NCBI RefSeq assembly: GCF_025999095.1
Contig: NZ_AP024678.1
Coordinates: 2,433,894-2,497,893 of the forward strand
Direction of reading: 5' to 3'
DNA from: Thermosynechococcus sp.
GTDB lineage: Bacteria > Cyanobacteriota > Cyanobacteriia > Thermosynechococcales > Thermosynechococcaceae
DNA length: 64,000 bases
The translations under genes and the position numbers were made by a program. A model generated the notes under the pieces. It saw only the letters and a program-made list of their open reading frames with translations, did no database searches and was not told the DNA's origin. Shown here one piece after another: positions 26,627 through 36,302 of the stretch. Position 1 is the stretch's first letter. Each line of letters begins with the position of its first letter.

Positions 26627-27013
26627 GCGTTCGATCCTCAATCTCTGACGTTGTTATCCTTAAGATTGGCTAGATACAACCCTTTTGCTGCATATGGGAT
26701 ACATCAAGGGGATGCACTCCTCTCCCATGGGGGCCTTCGCAGTCTTGAGCGTTTGCCACCATTGCGAAAAGGGTTATAACCAGATTCAACGGCATCGTAG
26801 CATTGAAACCGCTGGATTGATGCGACTTGTGAGAAACTGTAACAGTTCGTTCATGATCACCCATTGTTATTGGTTATTGGGCTATTTGATTCGGATTCTG
26901 ACTGATTACCAATGATCACCCTTGAACAACCTATGGCGAAAGGGGAAATTTGTTAAGATTATTGACAAAGTACAACAAAAATGCGTCCACTCCTCGCAAG
27001 GGATCGTTGAGCA
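26627..27013. other. psaD leader/promoter region and upstream region of an esterase gene
   Basis: This 387-bp divergent region contains no supported gene. A weak HLR1-like match lies on the minus strand at 26826-26843 (GTTACAGT TT CTCACAAG, 12 of 16). ATGATCACCC occurs directly repeated at 26853-26862 and 26912-26921. I found no convincing -35/-10 pair for either gene, though a long psaD leader would be consistent with cyanobacterial psa genes. Confidence 0.4.
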
Positions 27014-27649
27014 ATGCAATATCTCTACCTCCATGGATTTGCCTCGTCGCCGCGCTCGAGTAAAGCCCAGTATTTTCGCGATCGCTTTGAGGAACTTGGT
27101 CAACCGCTACTCATTCCCGATCTCAATCAGGGGGATTTTTTTCACTTGACCCTGAGTCGCCAAATTGAACAGGTAGAAGCACTGCTTACCCCAGAAGAAC
27201 CCATCACATTAATTGGCTCTAGTTTTGGTGGCTTGACTGCCGCTTGGCTTGCCGAAAAACATCCCCAAGTGGTGCAGCTGTTTCTGTTGGCTCCTGCCTT
27301 TGAGTTTGCTATCCAGTGGCTGCCGCGTCTAGGGGATGAATATCGCCGCTGGCAAGCCACGGGGGTTTTAGAGGTCTACCACTACACTGAAGAACGCCTA
27401 CTGCCCCTTAGCTATGGCTTTGCCAAAGATTTACTGGAGTATGACGATCGCCAGCTCCAGCGCCCTGTGCCCACCCTCATTTTCCATGGCCTTCAGGATG
27501 AAGTGATTCCCATTGACGCCAGTCGTCGGTACTGTGAAGGTCGCCCTTGGGTCAGTCGGGTGGAATTGGACAGTGATCACGCCCTCAAGGAAGTACAACC
27601 TGCTATTTGGGGCATGATGTATCCCATTATTTATCAGCAGTTAACTTGA
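27014..27649 (+). CDS. YqiA-like alpha/beta-hydrolase
   Basis: The 211-aa minimal alpha/beta-hydrolase has YLHGFASSPRSSKAQYF at the start, a nucleophile in GSSFGG (68-73, Ser70), a likely Asp in FHGLQDEVIP and a likely His in LDSDHALKE. This layout matches the YqiA/UPF0227 esterase group. The substrate is unknown. Its last 16 nt overlap the end of the convergent MPBQ methyltransferase gene (27634-27649). Confidence 0.85.
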   Translation: MQYLYLHGFASSPRSSKAQYFRDRFEELGQPLLIPDLNQGDFFHLTLSRQIEQVEALLTPEEPITLIGSSFGGLTAAWLAEKHPQVVQLFLLAPAFEFAIQWLPRLGDEYRRWQATGVLEVYHYTEERLLPLSYGFAKDLLEYDDRQLQRPVPTLIFHGLQDEVIPIDASRRYCEGRPWVSRVELDSDHALKEVQPAIWGMMYPIIYQQLT

Positions 27650-28620
27650 GAGGCGGGGTCAGGGGAGACAGCGGGAATCTCCGCTCGCACGGCACGAAAC
27701 ATGCCAAAGCGGCAGAGTCCCATGCCAAAGGCAATCCGCATCAGCAGGAAGGTGGGCACTTCCCGCAGGGATTTCACTAGCCCCGGTAGGCCAAAGCGAA
27801 TTAATCCCTCTGGCCGCCCAATTCCCTGCCAAATTGAATCTAGCCATGAGGGGAGCGTTTCCTGTGTCCAGTCAGCAGTAATGACGTCTCCAGCCACTAA
27901 ACCCGTTGCGGCAAGGGCCTCCGCAAAACCTTCAATGCTGGCAAAGGCGGGGTGTGCCCATTGATCCAGGAGCTGCCGCATCATCAGCCGCTCCCAGAGG
28001 TTCAAGGGCTGCTGGCGATCGTCCCGCTGGTTCCAATCGGCAACCACCAGAATTCCGCCCGGCTTCAGGACCCGGAGTAATTCTTTAGCGAACTGCTGTT
28101 TATCGGGCATGTGGGGGCCGGCTTCAATTGACCAAACCACGTCGAAGCTGGCATCTGGAAATGACAACGCTAGAGCGTCATCGAGCTGAAACCGAACATT
28201 CAGATCCCCAGGAGTGAGTTCTCGCGCCCGCCGTACCTGCTCAGGGCTAATCGTAATTCCAGTAACATGAAAGCCATAGTCACGGGCCAGGATACGACTG
28301 CTGCCGCCAATACCACAGCCGACATCCAAGACGGTTGTCCCTGGCGGCAGGCGATCAAGACCGGCCCAGCGCACCATTTCATGGACAAAATCCACCTTCG
28401 CTTGGCGAAAGTCTTTGCGGCGAGGAGGCGAGCCGTAGTGGCCCAGATGAATATGCTCACCCCAGTAAAATTCAAGAATGCCGTCATTGGTCCAGTTGTC
28501 ATAGGACTCGGCCACGGAGCGGGCAGACTCGTACTTGCGGGGAAACAACAGGTAAAGCGCTAAGCCCAGCAGGACTAAGGCACCAACAGTGAGAACCAGT
28601 ATGAACCCTAGATGAGACAT
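27634..28620 (-). CDS. MPBQ/MSBQ methyltransferase (tocopherol and plastoquinone pathway)
   Basis: The 328-aa protein closely follows the Synechocystis slr0418 product as I recall it, the 2-methyl-6-phytyl-1,4-benzoquinone methyltransferase. It has an N-terminal membrane anchor (about 5-27), a WGEHIHLGHYG motif, the SAM motif VLDVGCGIGGSSRILA (about 98-113), WSIEAGPHMPDK, and LKPGGILVVADWNQRDDRQ. The C-terminal PTFLLMRIAFGMGLCRFGMF is typical of this subfamily rather than of gamma-tocopherol methyltransferase. It probably acts at the thylakoid or inner membrane. Confidence 0.88.
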   Translation of the reverse strand: MSHLGFILVLTVGALVLLGLALYLLFPRKYESARSVAESYDNWTNDGILEFYWGEHIHLGHYGSPPRRKDFRQAKVDFVHEMVRWAGLDRLPPGTTVLDVGCGIGGSSRILARDYGFHVTGITISPEQVRRARELTPGDLNVRFQLDDALALSFPDASFDVVWSIEAGPHMPDKQQFAKELLRVLKPGGILVVADWNQRDDRQQPLNLWERLMMRQLLDQWAHPAFASIEGFAEALAATGLVAGDVITADWTQETLPSWLDSIWQGIGRPEGLIRFGLPGLVKSLREVPTFLLMRIAFGMGLCRFGMFRAVRAEIPAVSPDPASQVNC

Positions 28621-28844
28621 GCAGCAGATTGACTAGCGAAACCTTTCACTAATAATGACGAAGTTTTCGGCATTTTCACAAGGGAAAGAACCACGGATGG
28701 GTTTTCGTGGCAGATTGGACGGTCTTCAATACTATCTTGAAAAGTTGGTGCAATCCTGCCAAGTGGTGCTGCGGGCCCCCAACCGTTGTGAAAAAGGCTG
28801 TAACTTAGTAATAGGAAGCCTTGAGAATTCTGGAAGTAACTACC

Positions 28845-30497
28845 TTGGCGGATGTGGCTGTGTTTGACTCCATTGAATCAGCATTAGAGGCCCTGCGGCG
28901 CGGCGAAGTAATTGTGGTCGTGGATGACGAAAATCGCGAGAATGAGGGAGATTTGATTGGTGCTGCTGAGCGCGTGACCCCTGCCATGATTAACTTCATG
29001 GCTGTTCATGCACGGGGACTGATTTGCCTCGCCATGGAGGGCGATCGCCTCGATGAATTGGATCTGCCCTTAATGGTGACAACAAATACCGATAGCAACC
29101 AAACGGCCTTTACGGTGAGTGTGGATGCCGGTGCCCGTTGGGGCGTGACCACAGGTATTTCCGCCGAGGATCGCGCCCGCACGATTCAAGCGTTGATTGA
29201 TCCGAGCACGCAACCTCAAGATCTACGTCGCCCTGGCCATGTTTTCCCCCTGCGATCGCGCCCTGGGGGAGTTCTCAAGCGAGCTGGCCACACTGAGGCC
29301 GCAGTGGATCTGACACGGTTGGCGGGTCTTTACCCAGCGGGTGTGATCTGTGAAATTCAAAATCCCGACGGCACCATGTCGCGGCTGCCCGAACTCATGG
29401 AGTATGCCCGCACCCACCAACTCAAAATTATTAGTATTGCTGACCTCATTAGCTACCGTCTCCAGCATGAGCGCTTTGTGCGCCGCGAGGCCGTGGCCAA
29501 GCTACCGACGGAGTTCGGTGAATTTCAAATCTATGGCTACCGCAATTCCCTCGATCAATCGGAGCACGTCGCCGTTGTCAAAGGGGATCCCGCCACATTT
29601 AGCGAGCAACCCGTACTGGTGCGCGTCCATTCTGAATGCTTGACGGGAGACGCCCTTGGTTCCTTGCGCTGTGATTGTCGGATGCAACTGCAGGCGGCTC
29701 TGAAAATGATTAACGCCGCCGGTCGCGGTGTGGTGGTTTACCTGCGGCAAGAGGGGCGGGGGATTGGGCTGGTCAACAAGTTGCGCGCTTATTCCCTGCA
29801 AGATTTAGGCATGGATACGGTGGAGGCCAATGAGCACCTGGGCTTTCCAGCGGATTTGCGCAATTATGGCGTCGGTGCTCAGATCCTCAATGACTTGGGG
29901 GTGAAGCAGATTCGCCTGATTACCAATAACCCCCGCAAAATTGCTGGCCTCAAGGGCTATGGCCTTGAAGTGGTGGATCGGGTGCCCCTGTTGATTGAAG
30001 CGACCCCCTACAACACCCCCTACTTGACGACCAAGGCAGAGAAACTGGGGCATCTGCTGCTGCAAACTTACCTGATGACGGTGGCCTTTCGCTGGCGGGA
30101 GTCGCAATTGGATGCCGGCGATCGCTATGAACGACTGGAAAAACTACGTCATCTGGCCGCGGGTGTCCATTTGCTGGTGCGTGAAGAAGCTCGGCCCGTT
30201 GCTCAAGCCATCTTTGGGCATCCTGACCTGATTGTTCACTTTGGCTTTGACCAGCCCCATGTCGCCGATCGCCAGTGGTATCAGCAGCCGGAACATCCCT
30301 ATGTGCTTGCGGTGCAAACCCTGCTGCGGCAATTTTGCCAATGGCCAACGCTAAAAGGATTTGAGTTTCTGGTGGCCACGGGCACCGATCCAATGCTCAA
30401 CCTACCGATGGCTCTGGATCGCCAAGCCTACACCCAACAGTCGCCCAGGGAGTGGCAGCCCCATCTCATCTATTCCTGGTCCGCCGCAACAGGTTAA
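28845..30497 (+). CDS. ribBA: Bifunctional DHBP synthase / GTP cyclohydrolase II with C-terminal extension
   Basis: The 550-aa protein carries two riboflavin-synthesis activities. The N-terminal DHBP synthase has [20 protein letters not shown] residues near the start and [14 protein letters not shown]. The GTP cyclohydrolase II begins about residue 205, with the zinc Cys motif [23 protein letters not shown] and [11 protein letters not shown]. About 150 residues follow GCHII, beyond bacterial RibBA length; such tails are common in cyanobacteria. The start is uncertain: TTG at 28845 lies 8 nt after GGAAG and was chosen; TTG at 28821 opens the longest frame. Confidence 0.93.
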   Translation: MADVAVFDSIESALEALRRGEVIVVVDDENRENEGDLIGAAERVTPAMINFMAVHARGLICLAMEGDRLDELDLPLMVTTNTDSNQTAFTVSVDAGARWGVTTGISAEDRARTIQALIDPSTQPQDLRRPGHVFPLRSRPGGVLKRAGHTEAAVDLTRLAGLYPAGVICEIQNPDGTMSRLPELMEYARTHQLKIISIADLISYRLQHERFVRREAVAKLPTEFGEFQIYGYRNSLDQSEHVAVVKGDPATFSEQPVLVRVHSECLTGDALGSLRCDCRMQLQAALKMINAAGRGVVVYLRQEGRGIGLVNKLRAYSLQDLGMDTVEANEHLGFPADLRNYGVGAQILNDLGVKQIRLITNNPRKIAGLKGYGLEVVDRVPLLIEATPYNTPYLTTKAEKLGHLLLQTYLMTVAFRWRESQLDAGDRYERLEKLRHLAAGVHLLVREEARPVAQAIFGHPDLIVHFGFDQPHVADRQWYQQPEHPYVLAVQTLLRQFCQWPTLKGFEFLVATGTDPMLNLPMALDRQAYTQQSPREWQPHLIYSWSAATG

Positions 30498-30679
30498 AGC
30501 ATCAAAAAGCATCAATGGGTATCTTGGGGCATTGACAGCAGGGCTGCGATTGGGGAATCGGGAAAACGCCAAGGTTCAACAAGCCCTTTTCGGTATGACT
30601 GGTGGCACTCTTGTTGAGGCTGGCAGGGCTTTTGGCTAAGATGACGCTGATAACACTGTTTATAAGTGTGAACATCAAT

Positions 30680-31267
30680 TCAATCCATCGCTTCTGGCCG
30701 AAAAAAGAAACACTGGGGCGGCGTTGGCGTTAGCACAACAACACTGGCGATGGCGCGATCGCCCACAGAGAAACTGGCTACCCAATGCCCTAAAGGCTGA
30801 GCCGCTGTCCGCTGCCATACCCCTATCCCCTGAGCCTTGAGCCACGCTTCATAGTAAGTCCAAGCCCGGAGAAACGCGCGATCGCCCCCTTCTAAGATCT
30901 TTTGTTGCAGCGCAGCCCCAAAAAACCGCCGACTAATAGCTGCACGTTGAGGACAGAGGCGCAAGATTTCAACATCTACCCCTACAGCAGCCCTCCCACT
31001 CACAGCCAACACCGCCAACTGGCCACTATGGCTCCAGTTAAACTCCAACGCATTCAGATAGGGCTTACCCCCGGCAGCACGCGGCAAAGGCTTCTCCCCA
31101 AGATGAGGTTGATAGCGTCGTAAATAGGCACGGAGAATAACCCCACGGGGTACATCAGGGGGAAGTGTTAGCCACCAAAGATGCAACGCATGGGGATCTA
31201 GAGTGAGATCGGGGTGTGGCGCCCGCCATTGAGGGGCAACAATCGGGGGTAGGGGACAATCCCACAC
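30680..31267 (-). CDS. 4'-phosphopantetheinyl transferase superfamily protein
   Basis: This 195-aa Sfp-type enzyme moves phosphopantetheine from CoA to carrier proteins. Visible are GGKPYL, NWSHSG, VGVDVE (magnesium and CoA site) and the WTYYEAWLKAQGIGV helix, in which the usual Lys of WxxKEA is Tyr. It is shorter than most Sfp enzymes (about 220-240 aa). The start is GTG at 31267, one base after the stop of the preceding gene, so the two are co-translated. The natural acceptor is not obvious from the neighbourhood; fatty-acid ACP is possible. Confidence 0.88.
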   Translation of the reverse strand: MWDCPLPPIVAPQWRAPHPDLTLDPHALHLWWLTLPPDVPRGVILRAYLRRYQPHLGEKPLPRAAGGKPYLNALEFNWSHSGQLAVLAVSGRAAVGVDVEILRLCPQRAAISRRFFGAALQQKILEGGDRAFLRAWTYYEAWLKAQGIGVWQRTAAQPLGHWVASFSVGDRAIASVVVLTPTPPQCFFFRPEAMD

Positions 31268-31268
31268 A

Positions 31269-31706
31269 CTAAAGACTGAGGCGTTTTTTTAAGGACAATA
31301 GGTGAGTACGGGGATTAATTGGGCTACGGGGCAAGGGTAGCTCAAAATTCGGCCAATTGGTTAGACTCGCACAGGGACAGTGGAGAGGGGGCAACCCATG
31401 ACACGGTAGGGGCACAGGCATCTGGCAGCGGGCGCAGGGGCTAATCTCCCAACAGTCGCTCAGTAGCTGGGTAATTGTCTCCGTCGTGTCCTCGAGAAAG
31501 CACTCTCCTGCCTGACCAGAGATCACATAGGCCCAGCAGGCCTCAAAGGCTTGACTGTAGCGATCGCCCTGAAGAACCGGTTGTGGCAGCAGCCTATGCT
31601 CGCCACCCCAAATACAAAGCCGCTTACCCAACTGAAACCAGTGGGCGAGATAAGACTTTACCCTTGCTTGGGCGGCCAAAAAGGCACAGCCTTCTATCTC
31701 CGTCAT
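31269..31706 (-). CDS. Conserved hypothetical protein with C-terminal Cys motif
   Basis: I do not recognise this 145-aa protein. The first 80 residues look globular (FLAAQARVKSYLAHWFQLGKRLCIW). A Cys motif CARCQMP near residue 91, followed by further cysteines (C100, C109, C111), could bind zinc. The C-terminus is Pro-rich and basic. It directly precedes the phosphopantetheinyl transferase with a one-base gap, so the two are likely functionally linked. The 290 bases between it and the next minus-strand gene hold no gene I can support. Confidence 0.6.
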   Translation of the reverse strand: MTEIEGCAFLAAQARVKSYLAHWFQLGKRLCIWGGEHRLLPQPVLQGDRYSQAFEACWAYVISGQAGECFLEDTTETITQLLSDCWEISPCARCQMPVPLPCHGLPPLHCPCASLTNWPNFELPLPRSPINPRTHLLSLKKRLSL

Positions 31707-31996
31707 TGATACAACCCTCGCTGCTGTACTTACTACCCTAGCGCAAGGAAACGAGGGTCGCAGATCGGCTTAGCTCAGCCGCTGCTAGGATGCCAACCCG
31801 TAGGACAGTGAGGATCAAGTCGTTAGGTATTCAGGGCAGTTCCCCGGCCGGCCTAGATAGCCTAAGGCTGTTTCCTTCACTGCCAGCCCCCATCTAGTCC
31901 AATAACCCACACCCTGAATTTTCAAGCCCAGTCAGAAGTCCTCAAGCCATTTGCACGAGATTTTTTCAATGGATTAACTAACCTCAGTGGCCCAGC

Positions 31997-33031
31997 TTAA
32001 CGCATGAGGGGCGCCAAGGAGGCATCTAACTGTCCCCAACTGTGGCCATCAAGGGCTAACTGCTCGATGAGACTGGCCAAGCGCAATGCTTTGAGGGCCT
32101 GTTCCCCACCCACCGACGGGGGTTGACCGCCACGAACGCAGTTGACAAAGTGCTCCAGCTCCGCATGGAGAGGTTCAATGTTACTCGTATAGACCTTCTC
32201 AATTAGGCCATCTTGGCGGTAAAGGACTTGGCCATGATCGGCACTGCAGGAGGCGGTGGTTTTGCGGTGAATGAGAATCTCGTTTTTGAGGAAATCTGCC
32301 TCTGTGAGGGAATTTCTGCAGTGGGCAGCAATGCGCCGTTGCTTGCGGTGGGTGACTTTACTGGCCGTGAGAGTGGCAATAATACCGTTGGCAAAGCCCA
32401 AGGTGGCCGTCACGTAGTCTAGATACCCGGAGTTGGCAGAGCGACTGCCGGCGGCCGTCAGGCGCACCACAGGTGAATTAGTGAGTTCCAATAACAGATC
32501 AATGTCGTGGATCATTAAGTCGAGAACCACTGAAACATCATTGGCGCGATCGGAGTAGGGACTCATGCGATCTGCCTCAAGGGCAAGGATTTCCTCGGTG
32601 CGCAGGACTTTGCTCAGCTCTTGAAAGGCAGGGTTAAATCGCTCAATATGGCCAACTTGGAGGATGCATTGGCACTCCGCTGCCGCGTTAACAAGGGACT
32701 CTGCTTCGCTAATACTGGCGGCAATCGGTTTTTCCACCAAGACGTGAACCCCATGGCGCAGGCAGGTAATCCCCACCTCATGATGGAGCCGGGTGGGCAC
32801 GGCAATACAGACCGCCTCAACGTGGGGCAGTAAATCCACATAGTTTTCAAAGAATTTGACCCGATATTTGCTAGCCGTGTCAATGCCCCGCTCTAGATTG
32901 ACATCAGAGATGCCCACAAGTTCGACATCTTTGAGTAAACTCAAGACACGGGTGTGGTGCTGACCCATGTTGCCAACACCGATGACGCCAATGCGCAGTG
33001 GTTCGGGCTGGGGACGGAAGGTAGAACTCAT
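31997..33031 (-). CDS. Gfo/Idh/MocA family oxidoreductase
   Basis: The 344-aa NAD(P)-dependent sugar dehydrogenase-like protein has a Rossmann motif GVIGVGNMGQHHTRVL near residue 14, the conserved VLVEKPIAAS, a DLMIHDIDLLLEL catalytic-region helix and GYLDYVTATLGFANG. Sugar-nucleotide 3-dehydrogenase activity is possible; the substrate is not evident. It is on the minus strand, divergent from queC with 152 nt between. Confidence 0.9.
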   Translation of the reverse strand: MSSTFRPQPEPLRIGVIGVGNMGQHHTRVLSLLKDVELVGISDVNLERGIDTASKYRVKFFENYVDLLPHVEAVCIAVPTRLHHEVGITCLRHGVHVLVEKPIAASISEAESLVNAAAECQCILQVGHIERFNPAFQELSKVLRTEEILALEADRMSPYSDRANDVSVVLDLMIHDIDLLLELTNSPVVRLTAAGSRSANSGYLDYVTATLGFANGIIATLTASKVTHRKQRRIAAHCRNSLTEADFLKNEILIHRKTTASCSADHGQVLYRQDGLIEKVYTSNIEPLHAELEHFVNCVRGGQPPSVGGEQALKALRLASLIEQLALDGHSWGQLDASLAPLMR

Positions 33032-33183
33032 GTCTATTTATTTCACTCCTCTACGCAACCGGGGAAGGGCTTGGTGTTGGCGATCGCCCACCGTAAGTAA
33101 AAACTCACAGAGTTCACAGAATGAACATTGACAGAAAGATGCTACCACAGCATTGCCAAATGTAAAGTTTTTGATAGACAGGT

Positions 33184-33885
33184 ATGGTGACGACACAAAA
33201 GGCCGTCGTGTTGCTCTCAGGGGGCTTAGACTCCAGCACCGTATTATTTCGTGCCAAGGCACTGGGGTATGCTTGCTATGCCCTCTCCTTTGACTATGGG
33301 CAGCGCCATCGGCGGGAAGTAGAAGCAGCGATTGCCATTGCCACCGCTGCTGGGGTTGTTGAGCATCAAATCCTCCCCCTGAATTTGCGCCTATGGGGGG
33401 GGTCGGCTCTGACAGACTTGAGCATTGACCTGCCCCGCGATCGCGATCTGGCCACCCTGGGCCAAGAGATTCCCCTCACCTATGTTCCCGCCCGCAATAC
33501 GATTTTTTTGAGTGTCGCCCTCGCCTATGCCGAAGCCCTGGGGGCACAAACCGTTCATATTGGCGTTAATGCCCTCGATTACTCTGGCTATCCCGACTGT
33601 CGCCCTGACTATATTGCTGCGATGCGGGAGGTCTATCGCCTTGGGACCAAACAGGGGCGTGAAGGCCAGCCCATTGAAATTGCCACCCCTCTCATTGAAC
33701 TTCACAAAAAAGACATCATTCGTCTGGGTAACGAATATGGCGTGCCGTGGGAAAAAACCTGGTCGTGCTATGCCGAAGGGGAGCGCGCCTGTGGCCGCTG
33801 TGACGCCTGTCGGCTGCGTTTAGCGGCCTTTGCCGAACTAGGTTTAGTAGATCCTTTGCCCTACGCGGTTCACCCCCCGCTGTAG
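33184..33885 (+). CDS. queC: 7-cyano-7-deazaguanine synthase
   Basis: The 233-aa ATP-dependent enzyme makes preQ0, the precursor of queuosine in tRNA. The PP-loop VVLLSGGLDSSTV lies at about 8-20, followed by LSFDYGQRHRREVEAA, VPARNTIFLSVALA and GVNALDYSGYPDCRPDY. The zinc site is in WSCYAEGERACGRCDACRLR near the C-terminus. The start is ATG at 33184. No preQ1 riboswitch is visible upstream. Confidence 0.96.
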   Translation: MVTTQKAVVLLSGGLDSSTVLFRAKALGYACYALSFDYGQRHRREVEAAIAIATAAGVVEHQILPLNLRLWGGSALTDLSIDLPRDRDLATLGQEIPLTYVPARNTIFLSVALAYAEALGAQTVHIGVNALDYSGYPDCRPDYIAAMREVYRLGTKQGREGQPIEIATPLIELHKKDIIRLGNEYGVPWEKTWSCYAEGERACGRCDACRLRLAAFAELGLVDPLPYAVHPPL

Positions 33886-34010
33886 GTTCGGTAAATCCCC
33901 CTTTTGCTCATGGCAGGGGCGATCGCACTATAGGAAGAAGAGAGGGTTAAGCCCAATATGGGTGCTGTGCCCCGCATTGAAGTTAGCCTGCAAAGGGAGT
34001 TTTCGTCGCT

Positions 34011-35927
34011 ATGGCAAAAGTTGTCGGAATTGATCTGGGGACCACCAACTCCTGTGTGGCCGTCATGGAAGGGGGCAAGCCCACGGTTATTGCCAATGCT
34101 GAAGGGTTTCGGACAACGCCCTCCGTTGTTGCCTACACCAAAAATGGCGATCGCCTCGTGGGTCAAATTGCCAAACGGCAAGCAGTGATGAACCCCGAAA
34201 ATACCTTCTATTCTGTGAAGCGCTTTATCGGCCGCCGCTTTGATGAGGTGACCCACGAAGCCACCGAGGTCTCCTACAAAGTTTTGAACGTCAACGGCAA
34301 CGTCAGACTGGATTGCCCTGCCCTAGGCAAGCAGTTTGCCCCCGAAGAAATTTCGGCCCAAGTCCTGCGCAAACTCAAAGAGGATGCCAGCAAATACCTG
34401 GGTGAAGAAGTCACCCAAGCAGTGATTACCGTACCTGCCTACTTCAACGATTCTCAACGCCAAGCCACAAAAGATGCTGGCAAAATTGCAGGTCTTGAAG
34501 TCCTGCGGATCATCAACGAACCCACCGCTGCTTCCTTGGCCTATGGCCTAGATAAAAAAGCCAATGAAACTATCCTGGTCTTTGACCTTGGCGGTGGCAC
34601 CTTTGACGTATCGATCCTTGAAGTGGGTGATGGCGTTTTTGAAGTGCTCGCCACCTCCGGGGACACCCACCTAGGCGGTGACGACTTCGACAAGAAAATT
34701 GTGGACTATCTGGCCGAGTCCTTCCGCGCCCAAGAAGGCATCGATTTGCGCAAAGACAAACAGGCGCTGCAGCGGCTGACGGAAGCAGCAGAAAAAGCTA
34801 AGATTGAACTCTCCAGCGTCACGCAAACCGAAATCAACCTGCCCTTCATCACCGCAACGCAGGATGGCCCCAAACACCTCGACATGACCCTCACCCGTGC
34901 CAAATTTGAGGAACTCTGCTCTGACCTGATTGACCGTTGCCGCGTCCCCGTCGAGCAAGCCCTCAAGGACGCCAAACTCACCAAGGATCAAATTGATGAA
35001 GTGGTGTTGGTGGGTGGCTCCACTCGCATTCCGGCAATCCAAGCGCTGGTTAAACGGATGTTGGGGAAAGAGCCCAACCAAAGTGTCAACCCCGATGAAG
35101 TCGTGGCCGTGGGGGCAGCCATTCAGGCGGGTGTGCTGGCCGGTGAAGTCAAAGACATTCTTCTTTTGGATGTTACACCGCTGTCTTTGGGCGTCGAGAC
35201 CCTTGGGGGTGTGATGACGAAAATTATTCCCCGCAACACCACGATCCCCACGAAAAAATCCGAGGTCTTCTCCACCGCCGTGGACGGTCAAACCAATGTG
35301 GAAATCCACGTTCTCCAAGGGGAGCGGGAAATGGCCGCCGACAACAAGAGCCTTGGGACCTTCCGTTTGGATGGCATTCCCCCGGCACCGCGCGGCGTGC
35401 CGCAAATCGAAGTCACGTTTGATATTGATGCCAACGGTATCCTCAACGTGACCGCTCGCGACAAAGGCACCGGCAAACAGCAGTCCATTAGCATCACAGG
35501 TGCCTCAACGCTGCCCAAGGATGAAGTGGAACGCATGGTGCGCGAAGCGGAAATAAACGCCGCCGCCGATAAAGCCAAACGCGAGAAAATCGAAACCAAA
35601 AACCAAGCGGAGCAGCTCTGCTACCAAGCGGAAAAACAGTTGAGTGAGTTGGGGGATAAAGTCTCCACCAGTGATAAAGACCGCCTCACCTCCCTCATTG
35701 CCAACCTGCGCTCGGAAATCGGTACTGAAACCGAGAAGAAACCCATCGAATCTATTAATTTTGAGCGGGTGAAGTCGCTGATGCAGGAGCTGCAACAAAC
35801 CCTCTACAGCATCGGCTCGAGTGTCTATCAAAGTGCTCAGTCTGGTGATGGCACTGGCGCCAGCAGCAGCGGTAGCAGCGGTGGTAATGACGAAGTGATT
35901 GACGCCGAGTTCTCGGAAACCAAATAG
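34011..35927 (+). CDS. dnaK: Chaperone DnaK (Hsp70)
   Basis: The 638-aa Hsp70 has an ATPase domain with [18 protein letters not shown] at the start, [19 protein letters not shown] and [12 protein letters not shown], then a substrate-binding domain with [16 protein letters not shown] and a lid. It ends [15 protein letters not shown], a typical acidic C-terminus. By sequence it appears to be the main (DnaK2-like) copy of cyanobacteria. No dnaJ or grpE is adjacent, and no CIRCE element is seen upstream. A terminator hairpin follows. Confidence 0.97.
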   Translation: MAKVVGIDLGTTNSCVAVMEGGKPTVIANAEGFRTTPSVVAYTKNGDRLVGQIAKRQAVMNPENTFYSVKRFIGRRFDEVTHEATEVSYKVLNVNGNVRLDCPALGKQFAPEEISAQVLRKLKEDASKYLGEEVTQAVITVPAYFNDSQRQATKDAGKIAGLEVLRIINEPTAASLAYGLDKKANETILVFDLGGGTFDVSILEVGDGVFEVLATSGDTHLGGDDFDKKIVDYLAESFRAQEGIDLRKDKQALQRLTEAAEKAKIELSSVTQTEINLPFITATQDGPKHLDMTLTRAKFEELCSDLIDRCRVPVEQALKDAKLTKDQIDEVVLVGGSTRIPAIQALVKRMLGKEPNQSVNPDEVVAVGAAIQAGVLAGEVKDILLLDVTPLSLGVETLGGVMTKIIPRNTTIPTKKSEVFSTAVDGQTNVEIHVLQGEREMAADNKSLGTFRLDGIPPAPRGVPQIEVTFDIDANGILNVTARDKGTGKQQSISITGASTLPKDEVERMVREAEINAAADKAKREKIETKNQAEQLCYQAEKQLSELGDKVSTSDKDRLTSLIANLRSEIGTETEKKPIESINFERVKSLMQELQQTLYSIGSSVYQSAQSGDGTGASSSGSSGGNDEVIDAEFSETK

Positions 35928-35963
35928 TCCTGCCCATTGGCAACTTTTTGCCAGAACAGGACT

Positions 35964-35990
35964 CCCCCTAGGTGAAGGCTTAGGGGGTTT
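35964..35990 (+). terminator. Terminator after dnaK
   Basis: CCCCCTA (35964-35970) pairs with TAGGGGG (35981-35987) over a 10-nt loop, followed by TTTCTCATTGCTTTT. A smaller stem TTGGCA/TGCCAG lies just before it. Together they fit a Rho-independent terminator for dnaK. Confidence 0.6.
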
Positions 35991-36039
35991 CTCATTGCTT
36001 TTGCTACGCTATGCTCGGCGGTTTTTCACTAGTGGCTTC

Positions 36040-36068
36040 TTGTGCTAGGAGAGAAATTCCGATAAAAT
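36040..36068 (+). promoter_or_regulatory. Predicted promoter for the 54-aa basic protein and GDT1 genes
   Basis: TTGTGC (36040-36045), a 17-nt spacer and TAAAAT (36063-36068). Transcription would start near 36075, about 53 nt ahead of the ATG at 36128. Confidence 0.45.
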
Positions 36069-36127
36069 AAAACTTCTATTTTTAATTTTTGTTGAATGCT
36101 GAGATCACCCCTACCATTGAGGTAAGC

Positions 36128-36292
36128 ATGGCCAAACGCCGCAATCCCAAGAAGGAAAAAGCTCTTCGTAACCAAGCCTATGCTCGTAAGTTTCGCAAAC
36201 GTTCTTCGGGTCGCTACAGTCGCCGTCTAAATACGGAGAATCGCCAAGAGACGAAGACCACCGAAACTGTTGAGGAAATGACGGACGCCTAG
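36128..36292 (+). CDS. Small highly basic protein
   Basis: This 54-aa protein begins MAKRRNPKKEKALRNQAYAR and continues KFRKRSSGRYSRR, almost every third residue being Lys or Arg, then turns acidic (ETKTTETVEEMTDA). A basic front like this usually binds nucleic acid or ribosomes, but I know no characterised member; homologues appear to be cyanobacterial. GAGGT lies 5 nt before the ATG. The frame opens at 36089, but the family-like MAKRRN start is clear. It is followed after 10 nt by the GDT1-like gene. Confidence 0.75.
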   Translation: MAKRRNPKKEKALRNQAYARKFRKRSSGRYSRRLNTENRQETKTTETVEEMTDA

Positions 36293-36302
36293 GGGGCAGT
36301 CG

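Noticed and set aside
31860..31900. SRP-RNA-like stretch on the minus strand (GGAAACAGCC)
   Set aside because: It resembles the conserved GGAAGCAGCC but lacks the apical loop and the partner strand, so I do not call an ffs gene.
34671..35405. 244-aa antisense frame inside dnaK
   Set aside because: A shadow of the conserved dnaK codons; no family similarity and no ribosome binding site.
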